Translations under genes and position numbers: made by a program
Origin: Limnobacter parvus
Lineage (GTDB): Bacteria; Pseudomonadota; Gammaproteobacteria; Burkholderiales; Burkholderiaceae_B
Reading direction: 5' to 3'
Assembly (NCBI RefSeq): GCF_024623725.1
Contig: NZ_JANKHG010000001.1
Location: forward strand, 186,001 to 250,000
Length of the DNA: 64,000 bases
The notes under the pieces: model-generated
The model's database searches: none
The model's input: the letters and a program-made list of their open reading frames with translations, nothing else
What the model was told of the DNA's origin: nothing
In this document: one piece after another, positions 37,101 through 45,032 of the stretch
How positions within the stretch are numbered: the stretch's first letter is position 1
Layout of the letters: every line of letters starts with the position of its first letter

Positions 37101-38176
37101 ACCTTGTTGCCCAATGCCAAGGCTTGTTCAAGTGCTGGTTTGAATTCATGCAACTCCGCATTCAAATAATGTGCGCCTGGTAATAAACCATAACCGCGCG
37201 CGCCATACTTCGTGGACAACACGGGCTTGCCTGCGGCTATAAAATCAAGAATTTTAAGGCTGGCGCCACCACCCGTATTTAGCGGATTAATTGCCAGGGC
37301 ACAGCCCGCAATTATTTTTTCTTTGGCATGGTTGGCAACGAAGCCATGCACATGCAAGTTTCCCGACGATTTGATTCCACCACCACAGCCGCCGATTAAA
37401 TGAAAAACAATCTGTGGCATGGTTGGTGCCAGTTCATGCGCAATGTAGTTGGCAGCCGTAACGTTCGGTGGGTGCGCACTGCCTATGAAATAAACTTCAG
37501 CAGCCTTTCCTTCGGGAATTACTACATGCGGCTTTGCAGCGTTTAACGCTGCACTTGAAACCCCATGCGGGGTGTAAAGTATTTGCAAATCAGAAAAATC
37601 CGCAAAAGAACGCATATTGGTAACGTCGTTTTCCGCACAATAAAACAGGGCATCTACCGACTGCAACAAATCATGCTCAGCCTGTTGAATTTCATCGACC
37701 AGCGGTTGCGACTTTTCAGCAGGGTGTAGCATTTTGTAAAGCGCGGCTTCACAGTTGTAGGCACAGTAAATTCGGGGCTTGTTGTCGCACCCCATAAATA
37801 GGTCAATGCCCTGGGTAAATGGCGATTCATGCACCAATACATCGGCTGTGGCGTACTCTGCCCAATAAGCGTCGTGCAGGCGCGTCCAGCGTATGCCGGC
37901 ACGAAGCAAAGCCGGTGCAGACAAATCGCCACCGCTGCTTAAAGGCAAAAGTTGTTGCCAAGCCTGCAAAAAGGCCTGATCACGTGGGATACGTTTTTCT
38001 ACAAATGTGGGGGTGTGCCACACTTCTTCAGCGGCCATGTCGTGCCCGGTGCTGCTAAGCAGCACTACTTTAAAATGTTGCGACAAGGCGCAATAAAAAT
38101 TCAGTAGGCGACTTTCACCACCATTGCTCGGCGGCACAAATGCCGGGAAGAAGCTTAGAACCAGAACTGTTTTCAT
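34103..38176 (-). CDS. Giant three-module GT4-type glycosyltransferase
   Basis: A 1357-residue protein with three GT-B units in one chain. Module 1 (1-395) and module 2 (about 400-785) are internal paralogues: VYFIGSAHPPNVTAANY (228-244) matches VVFLGSAHMPNVLAAQF (623-639), and GKPVLSTKYGARGY matches GLPTLSTEFGLRGY. Module 3 (about 790-1357) is a fuller GT4 with GGAEIYARHL, VLGRKSGAKNYD and the EX7E motif in SESFGIVLLEA (E1261, E1269). A beta-rich insert of about 85 residues (930-1015) interrupts its N-domain. It has no signal or membrane segment. It overlaps the preceding small gene by four bases (ATGA). Such a protein could add several residues in succession; specificities are unknown. Confidence 0.88.
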   Translation of the reverse strand: MKTVLVLSFFPAFVPPSNGGESRLLNFYCALSQHFKVVLLSSTGHDMAAEEVWHTPTFVEKRIPRDQAFLQAWQQLLPLSSGGDLSAPALLRAGIRWTRLHDAYWAEYATADVLVHESPFTQGIDLFMGCDNKPRIYCAYNCEAALYKMLHPAEKSQPLVDEIQQAEHDLLQSVDALFYCAENDVTNMRSFADFSDLQILYTPHGVSSAALNAAKPHVVIPEGKAAEVYFIGSAHPPNVTAANYIAHELAPTMPQIVFHLIGGCGGGIKSSGNLHVHGFVANHAKEKIIAGCALAINPLNTGGGASLKILDFIAAGKPVLSTKYGARGYGLLPGAHYLNAELHEFKPALEQALALGNKVLEEIADKALQHVRSTLTWNSIAGNAADLLATLIENAQNKPKFTLVLNDYNSFDAIGGGATRTQGLCEALARLGPVVLLAYSNSSYCRNYKVRDVRVLEVPRSKLVEEEIESSRGSSHISTADILTAIGLESDQRIQGIYAVLRQHASAVVVEHCYMAPLPLQFADRFVYSSQNNETELKRGLLAGHPEKAKLLEYVQKLEGRCISGSSLTVAVSDEDATAFSEAQQVTAPIVVIPNGVVGELGPKNLPEFDSNAQKAFERPVNVVFLGSAHMPNVLAAQFLVKEVVPRCPSLHFHFVGSVCSSVLGTHANVTLWGTVSSELKTQILYRSQIALNPVLDGSGSNVKFADYLAHGLPTLSTEFGLRGYPEQARIEATLATKKTFVATLLAMASKPALWNAAARDTRIQMFRDLLDFRPVADRFAQLVDRLNRPRKNVLFVTYRYTNPARGGAEIYARHLIDALDQTGRYNIDVVSTNACEVVDIGRFASRFDAQPSATFQGLQHTRVARFPVDVHTLANLVERARPVWFAHIEFEKTLWNHLSANVPRTATKTELLWGWAPAEVRPGHVVRWALKNAGMWIHNAGVLEIKGYAHKPSLVRVAVAGGETLCEQKIEGEFALSVVLGQPCELEINSTLAALQDDARPLALLIKQLIVGGSTVDLAAQRPIDITVLKRSYSEPQLIDLLAKVSQESRARLGVSLTNARGPHSQLLEHYLTQQVAKYDLVVTHNVVFKTAQVAINTAHQQGVPSILVPHVHLDDDYYHFPDLLQTAQQSSLVLASPMDAVRYYDQRQCNVDYLPAGIDEKEFTQAANHELFTKLYTSKLPFVLVLGRKSGAKNYDATIRAIERINEKGARLNMVMIGPDDDQKAIKSPHLFYLGPQPRSIVLSALHNCFALCNMSQSESFGIVLLEAWMAGKPVLANAQCGAFAELVNHGENGLLVTEATLQNALVELLESPSQCESMGAAGKSTASAFTWNSMQKKFLQFADQVLTNAVSSGG

Positions 38177-38496
38177 TTTTGGACCAAAGAGATACTTCGG
38201 CTGTATTTTTCTAACGGAGAGGACAAGGTGTCTTCGTGCTGGGAAAGAGTGTTCACCAATATCGCTGCCTGAACATTTGCTGAACCCGAGTTTGCCACTG
38301 CTTCAGTTTGGTCTAATGGGTTGTCGGGCTGAGTAGCAAGCGCAGTAAAGTAAGCGCTGCGCAACTTGATTTTTAAACCGGGTGCTTTGTCCAGTAGCTG
38401 CAGGGAAATTTTCCTGAGCCTTGTTGACCGCATAACGACTGCAAACACAATACGCATCATTCTTTGAATTGACACAGATGGGTTACTCAAAGACAA
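38173..38496 (-). CDS. Small protein coupled to the triple glycosyltransferase
   Basis: Up to 107 residues; the start may be TTG 38496, TTG 38490 (six bases after GGAG) or ATG 38460. The basic amphipathic stretch RSTRLRKISLQLLDKAPGLKIKLRSAYF resembles, in its RKxxLxLLxxxPxLKxxLR pattern, helical tails found at the end of many bacterial glycosyltransferases and methyltransferases. The rest is unrecognised. Its stop overlaps the start of the giant glycosyltransferase (ATGA), which argues for a real, co-translated gene. It may help membrane placement or complex formation; that is inference. Confidence 0.55.
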   Translation of the reverse strand: MSLSNPSVSIQRMMRIVFAVVMRSTRLRKISLQLLDKAPGLKIKLRSAYFTALATQPDNPLDQTEAVANSGSANVQAAILVNTLSQHEDTLSSPLEKYSRSISLVQK

Positions 38497-38628
38497 CTCC
38501 GAGTATAAGATTTCCTGAAAACAGGAAATGATTTACAAACTTGTATTGCGTTGAAGGGTTCGGCAGAATAAAAAGGCTGACATTGAAAGGTCAAGTATTT
38601 CATTTGTATTTTTAATTAACGAGCAATT

Positions 38629-39327
38629 ATGTACCACGACCCAGACTTCGCCATACTGGCGCATATTTTACCTAGAACGCCCGTGTGTATTGATGCTGGC
38701 GCCAATTCCGGTCAATCGATACATTCAATCAAACACGCCAGGCCCATGGCGATTATACATAGCTTCGAACCCAATCCTGAATTTTCAGAACAGCTGTTTT
38801 TTACGCAACAGCAATTCGAGAACGTGCACATTCATTTAAGTGGATTGGGGAAAGCTGTTTCCAACATGGACTTTTTCCTACCTGTCATTAATGGCGTAAG
38901 GTACACACAAGAAACAACCATGCGCCTTGAATCACTTCAAGCACCGTGGGTTGTTGAACGATTTAAAAAACGTGGCGACAAAGTAAGCTTCGAGAAATTC
39001 AACGCTCCGATTGAAGTTGGGGACTCTTTCAATTTCAGGCCTGACCTGATCAAAATTGATGTGGAAGGCGTTGAATCGGAAGTGGTTGCTGGCTTTGAGC
39101 AAACCATACACAAGTACAAGCCGATTTTGTTTGTAGAGAATGGCGATTGGGATAGGCTTGCGCCCTTTATTGATCGCTTGGGCTACTTGGCCATGATGCC
39201 AAATGAAAGTTATTCAAAACTTGTTCCTTTCCGTTCGGACCTGCCACGGGTCAACTCAATATATGTCAGCAAAACCTTTCAGCCGCCCTTATTCGCGCGG
39301 TTACCTCGCTTACTAAGGGGAATATAA
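38629..39327 (+). CDS. FkbM-family methyltransferase
   Basis: A 232-residue SAM methyltransferase. Motif I VCIDAGANSGQSIHS lies at residues 19-33, IHSFEPNPEF is the strand-2 acidic loop, and the FkbM signature is PDLIKIDVEGVESEVVAGFE followed by ILFVENGD. Start ATG 38629 gives the usual family beginning. It is divergent from the giant glycosyltransferase pair and is followed by the second poly-Gly lipoprotein. A glycan O-methylation role is inferred. Confidence 0.87.
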   Translation: MYHDPDFAILAHILPRTPVCIDAGANSGQSIHSIKHARPMAIIHSFEPNPEFSEQLFFTQQQFENVHIHLSGLGKAVSNMDFFLPVINGVRYTQETTMRLESLQAPWVVERFKKRGDKVSFEKFNAPIEVGDSFNFRPDLIKIDVEGVESEVVAGFEQTIHKYKPILFVENGDWDRLAPFIDRLGYLAMMPNESYSKLVPFRSDLPRVNSIYVSKTFQPPLFARLPRLLRGI

Positions 39328-39392
39328 GGATTTTTTGGGAGCCCCCCCGTAAACACGGGATATCACTTCTCGTAGAATGTAATTACCCTAAA

Positions 39393-39404
39393 AGGGTTAA
39401 CCCT
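39393..39404. promoter_or_regulatory. Perfect 12-bp palindrome upstream of the lipoprotein gene
   Basis: AGGGTTAACCCT at 39393-39404 is a perfect palindrome. It overlaps a second inverted repeat, ACCCT-AAA-AGGGT, just to its left. The pair lies about 45 bases before ATG 39448. A dimeric regulator's operator is the simplest reading; no regulator is assigned. Confidence 0.45.
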
Positions 39405-39447
39405 ATTTAACTATTTTTCATATCTTTCACAGTACGGAGACCCGATC

Positions 39448-40893
39448 ATGAACTCCACAACCGTTAAACATCAGTTGACACTGGCCATTGGTACCCTATT
39501 TTTAGCCGCATGCGGTGGTGGCGGGGGCGGTGGCACAACGGCCACTGCGCCTGGCACCGCTGGCCCTGGCACACCTACTCCACCAACCACGCCAAGCAGC
39601 TTGACGATTATTGGCACCGCTGCAACCGGGGCTGCGCTGGCAGGCGTTACGGTTGAAACGGAATGTAGCAATGGAACCGTGGCTACTGCTGTAACCACAA
39701 GCAATGGTAGTTTTAACCTAAGCGTACCTGGTGGCGTAGCGCCTTGTATTTTGGGCCTTGGTTCCAATGCGGGTAACGATGAATTGCTTAGTTTGTTTTT
39801 CGGACAAACCCGGGCAAACCTGACGCCACTAAGCCAACTAGCGATGGCTTATTTGGCTGGCCGAGCTGGCTTGCCGGGTAACTTCACTGCAGATGATTTT
39901 GTAGACAACCCCAACTACGCAAGTATTGTTGGCAACCAAGCCAACATTGACGCTGCTCTGGCTGCAGTTAGGGATAGACTACTTGCCCAGTACGGGATTG
40001 ATGTGGGGCTAAACTTCATTAACGAAGAAATTGTGACCCCCACTACAGAAAACCCCCAGGGAAACCAAGCCGATCAACGGCTTGAGGCTTTGAAAACTGC
40101 AGGCGCAATTGATGCCAACGGCAGACCCGCGCTGGCAGATTTGAATGCAGCAGCCGAAAAAGGGGGAATGGATGCAACCATGAACCCGAACCCACCACCC
40201 ACGCCAGAACCAGAACCTGAGACACCACCTCCCAATACGGGCGGAGGTACCGGTACCGGCAGTGCGAGTGCTTGTGCTAACTCAGCATTGGCAACGATTG
40301 GCACGACCACAAGCTACACGTTCCGCACCACAGCCGGTAGTACGACAATTAATAGCACGGTGAACTCGGAAATAACCCAACGAACTTTATTTGAAGGCAA
40401 CAGTGCTTTAGAACAAGTTTCTGATTCGGGCGGTGTAATCACGAAATCATATTTTGATTTTGCCAACAACATAACCACCTTGTTTGGCTCTGAATCAAAC
40501 ATTACGGTTTCAGGTACACAAACCAATACCAAAACTGTATTTACCCCACCCTCCACAGTAGCCGACCTTACTTTGCAGGCGGGTGGATCGTTAATGCGTA
40601 CAGAAAGCTCCACGACCACGGTTTCAGGTTCAGCTGCTGGGTTTCCTTTCAGCAACAGCAGCAGTGCTTCACAAACCGTGACGGTAACGTTCTTGGGAAT
40701 TGAGCCCGTTTCTGTGCCCTTAGGTACCTTTCAGGCTTGCCGATTCAGAAAAGAGATTGTGAACAACTCGCAAGCTTCGACAGTTGATGAGTGGATTGCC
40801 ACTGGCAGTGGCATTGTGTTGAAAAACATGAGTGGAAACGGCGTGACTGAAACTACCGCGGCCACTGTCAACGGAATGCCTGTTACCCCGTAA
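39448..40893 (+). CDS. Poly-glycine lipoprotein with repeat-rich body
   Basis: A 481-residue lipoprotein. The signal ends in FLAAC with a run of seven glycines, then a Thr/Pro linker. Residues about 50-100 (LTIIGTAATGAALAGVTV, then SNGSFNLSVPGG) look like a carboxypeptidase-regulatory-type beta-sandwich, followed by a helical part with LTPLSQLAMAYLAGRAG. A Pro/Glu linker (PNPPPTPEPEPETPPP) leads to a Ser/Thr-rich C-terminal beta domain. ATG 39448 has GGAGA eight bases upstream. It shares its layout with the lipoprotein at 8205-9020, so the two are probably paralogues. It ends at a good terminator. Function unknown; outer surface location inferred. Confidence 0.8.
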   Translation: MNSTTVKHQLTLAIGTLFLAACGGGGGGGTTATAPGTAGPGTPTPPTTPSSLTIIGTAATGAALAGVTVETECSNGTVATAVTTSNGSFNLSVPGGVAPCILGLGSNAGNDELLSLFFGQTRANLTPLSQLAMAYLAGRAGLPGNFTADDFVDNPNYASIVGNQANIDAALAAVRDRLLAQYGIDVGLNFINEEIVTPTTENPQGNQADQRLEALKTAGAIDANGRPALADLNAAAEKGGMDATMNPNPPPTPEPEPETPPPNTGGGTGTGSASACANSALATIGTTTSYTFRTTAGSTTINSTVNSEITQRTLFEGNSALEQVSDSGGVITKSYFDFANNITTLFGSESNITVSGTQTNTKTVFTPPSTVADLTLQAGGSLMRTESSTTTVSGSAAGFPFSNSSSASQTVTVTFLGIEPVSVPLGTFQACRFRKEIVNNSQASTVDEWIATGSGIVLKNMSGNGVTETTAATVNGMPVTP

Positions 40894-40940
40894 AGCTTTA
40901 CCGATTTTGGCGACACTGCATAGCTGCTTGCTGCCATATA

Positions 40941-40978
40941 AAAAAACCCTCAACCATGGAAATGCTTGAGGGTTTTTT
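40941..40978. terminator. Bidirectional intrinsic terminator
   Basis: A 13-bp stem (40941-40953 and 40966-40978), GC core CCCTCAA/TTGAGGG with A and T runs at its ends, works on either strand. It lies 48 bp past the stop of the lipoprotein gene. Confidence 0.9.
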
Positions 40979-40996
40979 ATTGATAACACACCAGTA

Positions 40997-41031
40997 AAAA
41001 CCCCCAGCTCCTTGTGAGAACTGGGGGTTTT
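40997..41031 (-). terminator. Intrinsic terminator of the S-layer-like gene
   Basis: An 11-bp stem (41021-41031 with 40997-41007; core CCCCCAG/CTGGGGG), 13-base loop, followed on the minus strand by a T run. It lies about 55 bp past the stop of the S-layer-like gene. Confidence 0.85.
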
Positions 41032-41034
41032 AAA

Positions 41035-41050
41035 TGCCCCGCAAGGGGCA
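41035..41050 (-). other. Extra hairpin in the S-layer-like 3' UTR
   Basis: A perfect 6-bp stem (TGCCCC/GGGGCA) with a four-base loop lies between the S-layer-like stop codon and its terminator. It may protect the 3' end of an abundant message (inference). Confidence 0.6.
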
Positions 41051-41086
41051 TTGTTATTGCTGTTGGATTAGTTCCTAATCGGGTGA

Positions 41087-44000
41087 TTAAGGAGCCAAAG
41101 GTGCCAAAGCGATTAGCAAAGCATCCAGATCCACTAGACCAGTCAACTTAACAAGTGTGTCGCCGGTGTCAAGGTTGGAAGTGTTGCCATTGTCAACGAA
41201 CGCGTATGTGTCACCCTGGAATTGGAACACAAGTGAGTTTCCTGCTGCCTGGGCAGCAGATTGCACGGCGTTTTCAAGAGTGGTAACACCAGCTGCAACT
41301 GTGAACTTCGCACCGCCGGTGAAACCAGCTACTGCGATGTCGTCGGAAGTGGCAGCCAATACCAGTGGGTTATTGGTGTTCAGCACCAAGTTCAAGCCTG
41401 TTACGGTGTCAAAGTTGGTAATTACACCGCCAGCACCCAATACAATGTTAGAACCGCCTGCGTTGAATGTAACAATATCCGAACCGCCGCCAAGGGTAAT
41501 GCTTTCAGCCGCTGTGTTGGATGTTGTGTATTCCAAACCATCATCGTTGGCGATACCTGCTGTCATTGCGCTTGCATTAACAGTGACCAAGCTTGTGCCC
41601 AATCCGTTAACCACTGTTGCACTGCCGTTTCCGGACAATGTCAGCGATGTCAACTCGTCGAGTGATCCGCCATCAACGGTAGTTACCGCGACTGATGCCA
41701 AAGTTGGTACAGGAGGAGTCGCAGTTGTTGCACCGTTAGTCAATGTAACGTTCAGTGTTGTCAAATCACCGGCCACTGTGGTGTTAACCGCGTTAGACGC
41801 ATTGGCCAACACGCTCAAGTTCAGAGTTTGAGCATTTGCTGTTACTTGGTTGGCTGCAGACGCGTTGAATACAAACGCGGGTGAAGCTGAACCGATCACA
41901 TCACCTGAAGTAATGTTCAAGGTACCAACGTTGGCAGCATTCACTGTATAGCCCTGTGCAGTTGCAACCAAGTCGTCTTGGGTACCCAAGCGCTGGGTTG
42001 TAACACCAGTTACAGACGAGTTGTCAGTAAACTGCAGTGCTGTGTAGCGAGCCTGTAGCAAGTTAGCGTTCAGGCCAGTTTCTGCACCGTTGAAAACCAG
42101 CTGCTCGAAGCTCAACAAGCGCTCATTGATAACAACGTAATCGCCGTTTTGACGACCAGCTACACCGGTAACAGCAACTGTATCCGTGCCATCACCGCCG
42201 GTGATTGAGTCACCAACCAGAATGCCGCCAGCACCCACTGCGCCCAAGTTCAAACCGTCGTTGCCTGCACCCATGTCAATGGTCAGCTTGCCTGTTGAAC
42301 GAGAGTTCAGTGTTACACCGTCCACTCCGTCACCGGTAGAGACTGTGGTTGCACCAGTGCCTGTCGTCGCCATTGTCACGCCATCATTGCCAGCACCAGT
42401 GCTTACCACTGCATTTACAGCAGCAACGCCTGGGGTGATGACGGTAGTAACACCGCCAACTGTCTGGGAAACCTGAGCCACTTCAGCCGCTGTGGTGGCT
42501 GTTACAGTCAAGGCGTCGTTGCCTGAGGAACCAGTTACGTTTACAGCACGTGTACCAGTTGTTGCAACCAAACCAGCGGTGCCGGTTAGGCCAGAAGCAT
42601 TTACTGTTTCGGCGTTAATCGAAGTCGCTACAAAGCCATTAGAGCCAGTGATGTTCACGGTTGCTGGTGCTGTTACGGCTGGGTTGCCAGTCGTAGTGCC
42701 ATTAACTGTTACAGCGTTGGCAGTTTGCAGGGTTGCTGCGCCAGCTGCGCTGGTGTTGATAACCAAAGTTTCAACGCCGTTGGCAGTGATCGATTGACCA
42801 CCAAATGCGTTAACTGCAGTTAACACCGCTGGGTTACCAACGTTAACAGCCGCTGCCGTGTTAGCAATGGTCACTTGGTCAGATGTTCCTGTACCTGCAG
42901 AGGCCACTACAATTGCGCCAGTGGCAGCAGCACCAAGGTTAACCGTTGCAGCAACACCGGTGCCGAAGGTTACGCTGGAAGCTGCAACAGCAGTACCGTT
43001 CAAGCTTACTGTGTCGATACCTGCCTGAATGTTTGAAGTGACCAATGTGGTTGCGTTCTGTGCATCAATTACGGTAAGCGCTTCAAAACCACTGATGGAT
43101 TGGTTAGCGGCAACAGCAGCTGGGCCAACAGCGGTTAGAACGGCTGAGGTTGCAGCCAAGGTGTCACGATCGGAACCGCCAGTCAGTACGTCACGGTTAG
43201 CGCTACCCACTGCAGTATTCAAAGTAAGGCCAGCGCCAGCGTAGTTCACGGTGTTGGTGCCTGAAATCAAAGTGATTGATTCAGAACCTGTGCTGTTGGC
43301 GGCCACGTTTACTGTGTCGTTACCACCACCAGAAATCACAACAACAGAACCGGTTGCAGTTGTGGTCACATTTAGCGTGTCATTACCAGCGCCGCCCACC
43401 AAGAAGTGGCGAGCTGCGGCTGCTGCATTGGCGGTCAAGACATCGTCGCCCGCGCCAGCGTTGATGTATACGTTGCCTACTTCACCAACGGTTGTTGCCG
43501 TATCGGCAGCAGCTGTGCCCAGAATTACAGTTTGGAAATCGCCACGATCTTGTGCTGGAACCAACGCACCAGCCGCGTCTGTACCAATTACGCTGAACTG
43601 GTCAGCTTGGTTACCAACGAACTTTGTGCTTGTGTTTCCAGCAGTGATGTCACCGTTTGCGCCGTCAATATTCACGGTGCCTGTGCCATTGCCAACGGCG
43701 CCGCTTTCAAAAGACATGACCACTGAGCCAGCGGCTGCGCCTACCACGCCAGTCACGTTGACTTGGTTGGCACCAGCACCTAACACCAAAGTCTTGTTAC
43801 CAGCGTCGGCCAGATTCAAATTAACGGTATCTGCCAGCGAAGAACCATTCACAGTCAGTGCCGCGTTAAAGCCATTAATAGTCGCGGCTGTTGCGCCTGC
43901 ACGAGACATGTTCACTGTATCAATACCCGCTGCGGCTGCATCTGCACCCAAAGCGATATTGCCAGCGGCACTGATAATTTCAATGTTGCGAACGCCGGTC

Positions 44001-44842
44001 AAGTCACCAACATTCAATGCGCCAACGTTAATCAAAGTATCACGGCCTGCGCCACCGTCGAGCATGTCGAACTGGTCAAGGGTCGGATTGCCATTGAGAG
44101 GCCTTGCGTCAAAGGTGTCATTACCTGCTGTTCCGGTAATGTTATCTACACCGTTGCTGAGAGGAAATAACTGTCCTGGAACTTGGTTGCCACCACCTAC
44201 GCCGCTTCCGTCACCGCCTGCACCGATGTTGGCTGCTACGTCGGCGCGGGTTTGGTCAAGGGTAGCTTGGCTGTTCACGCGGTCTACAATTGCTTTCAGC
44301 TCGTTCACGTTGCCGGTAGTTACGTTACCGCCAGTTGCGCCAGTCAAGCCAGTGAAGTTCGCAATCATGATTTTGAACGGGAATGCTTGTGCGCCTGCAT
44401 CCAGCTGGGCGTCGCCAGTGGATGGCCGTGTACCGTTATTCAGTCCATTACCGACGATTTCAATTGAATTCAAAAAGCCTGTGAAGAAGTTACCGAACTT
44501 CAGGGGATCGCTGCTTGCGTCTGATGCATTCAAGCGGCCAATCCAGAAATCACGACCTTGGCCAAGCACGCTGTTGGCGGCAGCACCTGAAACGTCTACG
44601 CCTAACAAGATTTCGTAAGCGCGATTCACAAGCAATGTATTGTTAGCTGCAACGTTTGCGGGGTAGAAAGCGCGTGCCGAAGTTGTTTGGAACATGGCTT
44701 CAAACGTTACTGGCAATACGCGTGGGTCGGTTGGGCCAGTAAATCCCTCACGTGCGAAAAATGTGTTGTTCCAAAAATTGTAGCCTTCTACGTTGGAAGC
44801 AATACCGAAAATCCCGGCGTAACCTTTACCGACATGAGCCAT
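41087..44842 (-). CDS. S-layer-like, RTX-type protein secreted by a type I system
   Basis: A 1251-residue protein rich in Ala, Thr, Val, Gly and Asn, with no cysteine and no Sec signal. The N-terminal 200 residues include a DUF4214-like patch (LVNRAYEILLGVDVSG, GRDFWIGRLNAS, 71-106). After a Gly-rich linker come calcium-binding RTX-type nonapeptides (TGTAGNDTF at 237, LDGGAGRDTL at 261, then VGGAGNDTL, ISGGGNDTV and more) within long beta-strand repeats. The C-terminus GDTLVKLTGLVDLDALLIAL resembles uncleaved secretion signals of bacterial S-layer proteins of the Caulobacter type. ATG 44842 has TTGGAG ten bases upstream. A complete type I exporter lies at 52.8-57.4 kb and O-antigen export genes lie between. 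S-layer function is inferred; a large RTX adhesin is the alternative. Confidence 0.87.
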   Translation of the reverse strand: MAHVGKGYAGIFGIASNVEGYNFWNNTFFAREGFTGPTDPRVLPVTFEAMFQTTSARAFYPANVAANNTLLVNRAYEILLGVDVSGAAANSVLGQGRDFWIGRLNASDASSDPLKFGNFFTGFLNSIEIVGNGLNNGTRPSTGDAQLDAGAQAFPFKIMIANFTGLTGATGGNVTTGNVNELKAIVDRVNSQATLDQTRADVAANIGAGGDGSGVGGGNQVPGQLFPLSNGVDNITGTAGNDTFDARPLNGNPTLDQFDMLDGGAGRDTLINVGALNVGDLTGVRNIEIISAAGNIALGADAAAAGIDTVNMSRAGATAATINGFNAALTVNGSSLADTVNLNLADAGNKTLVLGAGANQVNVTGVVGAAAGSVVMSFESGAVGNGTGTVNIDGANGDITAGNTSTKFVGNQADQFSVIGTDAAGALVPAQDRGDFQTVILGTAAADTATTVGEVGNVYINAGAGDDVLTANAAAAARHFLVGGAGNDTLNVTTTATGSVVVISGGGNDTVNVAANSTGSESITLISGTNTVNYAGAGLTLNTAVGSANRDVLTGGSDRDTLAATSAVLTAVGPAAVAANQSISGFEALTVIDAQNATTLVTSNIQAGIDTVSLNGTAVAASSVTFGTGVAATVNLGAAATGAIVVASAGTGTSDQVTIANTAAAVNVGNPAVLTAVNAFGGQSITANGVETLVINTSAAGAATLQTANAVTVNGTTTGNPAVTAPATVNITGSNGFVATSINAETVNASGLTGTAGLVATTGTRAVNVTGSSGNDALTVTATTAAEVAQVSQTVGGVTTVITPGVAAVNAVVSTGAGNDGVTMATTGTGATTVSTGDGVDGVTLNSRSTGKLTIDMGAGNDGLNLGAVGAGGILVGDSITGGDGTDTVAVTGVAGRQNGDYVVINERLLSFEQLVFNGAETGLNANLLQARYTALQFTDNSSVTGVTTQRLGTQDDLVATAQGYTVNAANVGTLNITSGDVIGSASPAFVFNASAANQVTANAQTLNLSVLANASNAVNTTVAGDLTTLNVTLTNGATTATPPVPTLASVAVTTVDGGSLDELTSLTLSGNGSATVVNGLGTSLVTVNASAMTAGIANDDGLEYTTSNTAAESITLGGGSDIVTFNAGGSNIVLGAGGVITNFDTVTGLNLVLNTNNPLVLAATSDDIAVAGFTGGAKFTVAAGVTTLENAVQSAAQAAGNSLVFQFQGDTYAFVDNGNTSNLDTGDTLVKLTGLVDLDALLIALAPLAP

Positions 44843-44880
44843 GTTTTAAATCTCCAAAAATTAAATTAACGTTTTGTTCC

Positions 44881-44901
44881 GTGGCTCTGTAGTGAGGCCA
44901 C
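44881..44901 (-). promoter_or_regulatory. 5' UTR hairpin of the S-layer-like gene
   Basis: On the minus strand GTGGCCTC and GAGCCAC pair (one bulged base) around a six-base loop, about 40 bases before the start codon. Stable leader hairpins of this kind often lengthen mRNA half-life in highly expressed surface-protein genes; that role here is inference. Confidence 0.5.
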
Positions 44902-44914
44902 AAATTTTCACCGA

Positions 44915-44948
44915 TGGGTAGAGGTGGTTTTCTTTGATGTCAAGACAT
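44915..44948 (-). promoter_or_regulatory. Candidate promoter and palindrome of the S-layer-like gene
   Basis: A perfect TTGACA lies on the minus strand at 44943-44938; 17 bases further TACCCA is a poor -10 match. The -35 box is embedded in the palindrome ATGTC-AA-GACAT (44937-44948), itself flanked by two direct TTTTCTTTG copies (44928-44936 and 44948-44956). Confidence 0.4.
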
Positions 44949-45032
44949 TTTCTTTGTCTAATACCTGTTAATCATAGAACAATTGATTAGCTCGATTCAA
45001 GTAGAAAATAACCGACACATACCTCTAGTGGG

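Noticed and set aside
39341-39359. Hairpin CCCGT-AAAC-ACGGG after the FkbM gene
   Set aside because: Only a 5-bp stem without a T run; too weak to call a terminator or riboswitch.
43251-44618. Long plus-strand open frame (455 codons) opposite the S-layer-like gene
   Set aside because: It is antisense to a repeat-rich Ala/Thr/Val/Gly gene, whose codons give few stops on the other strand. No ribosome site or domain was seen, and the minus-strand product has clear RTX repeats.
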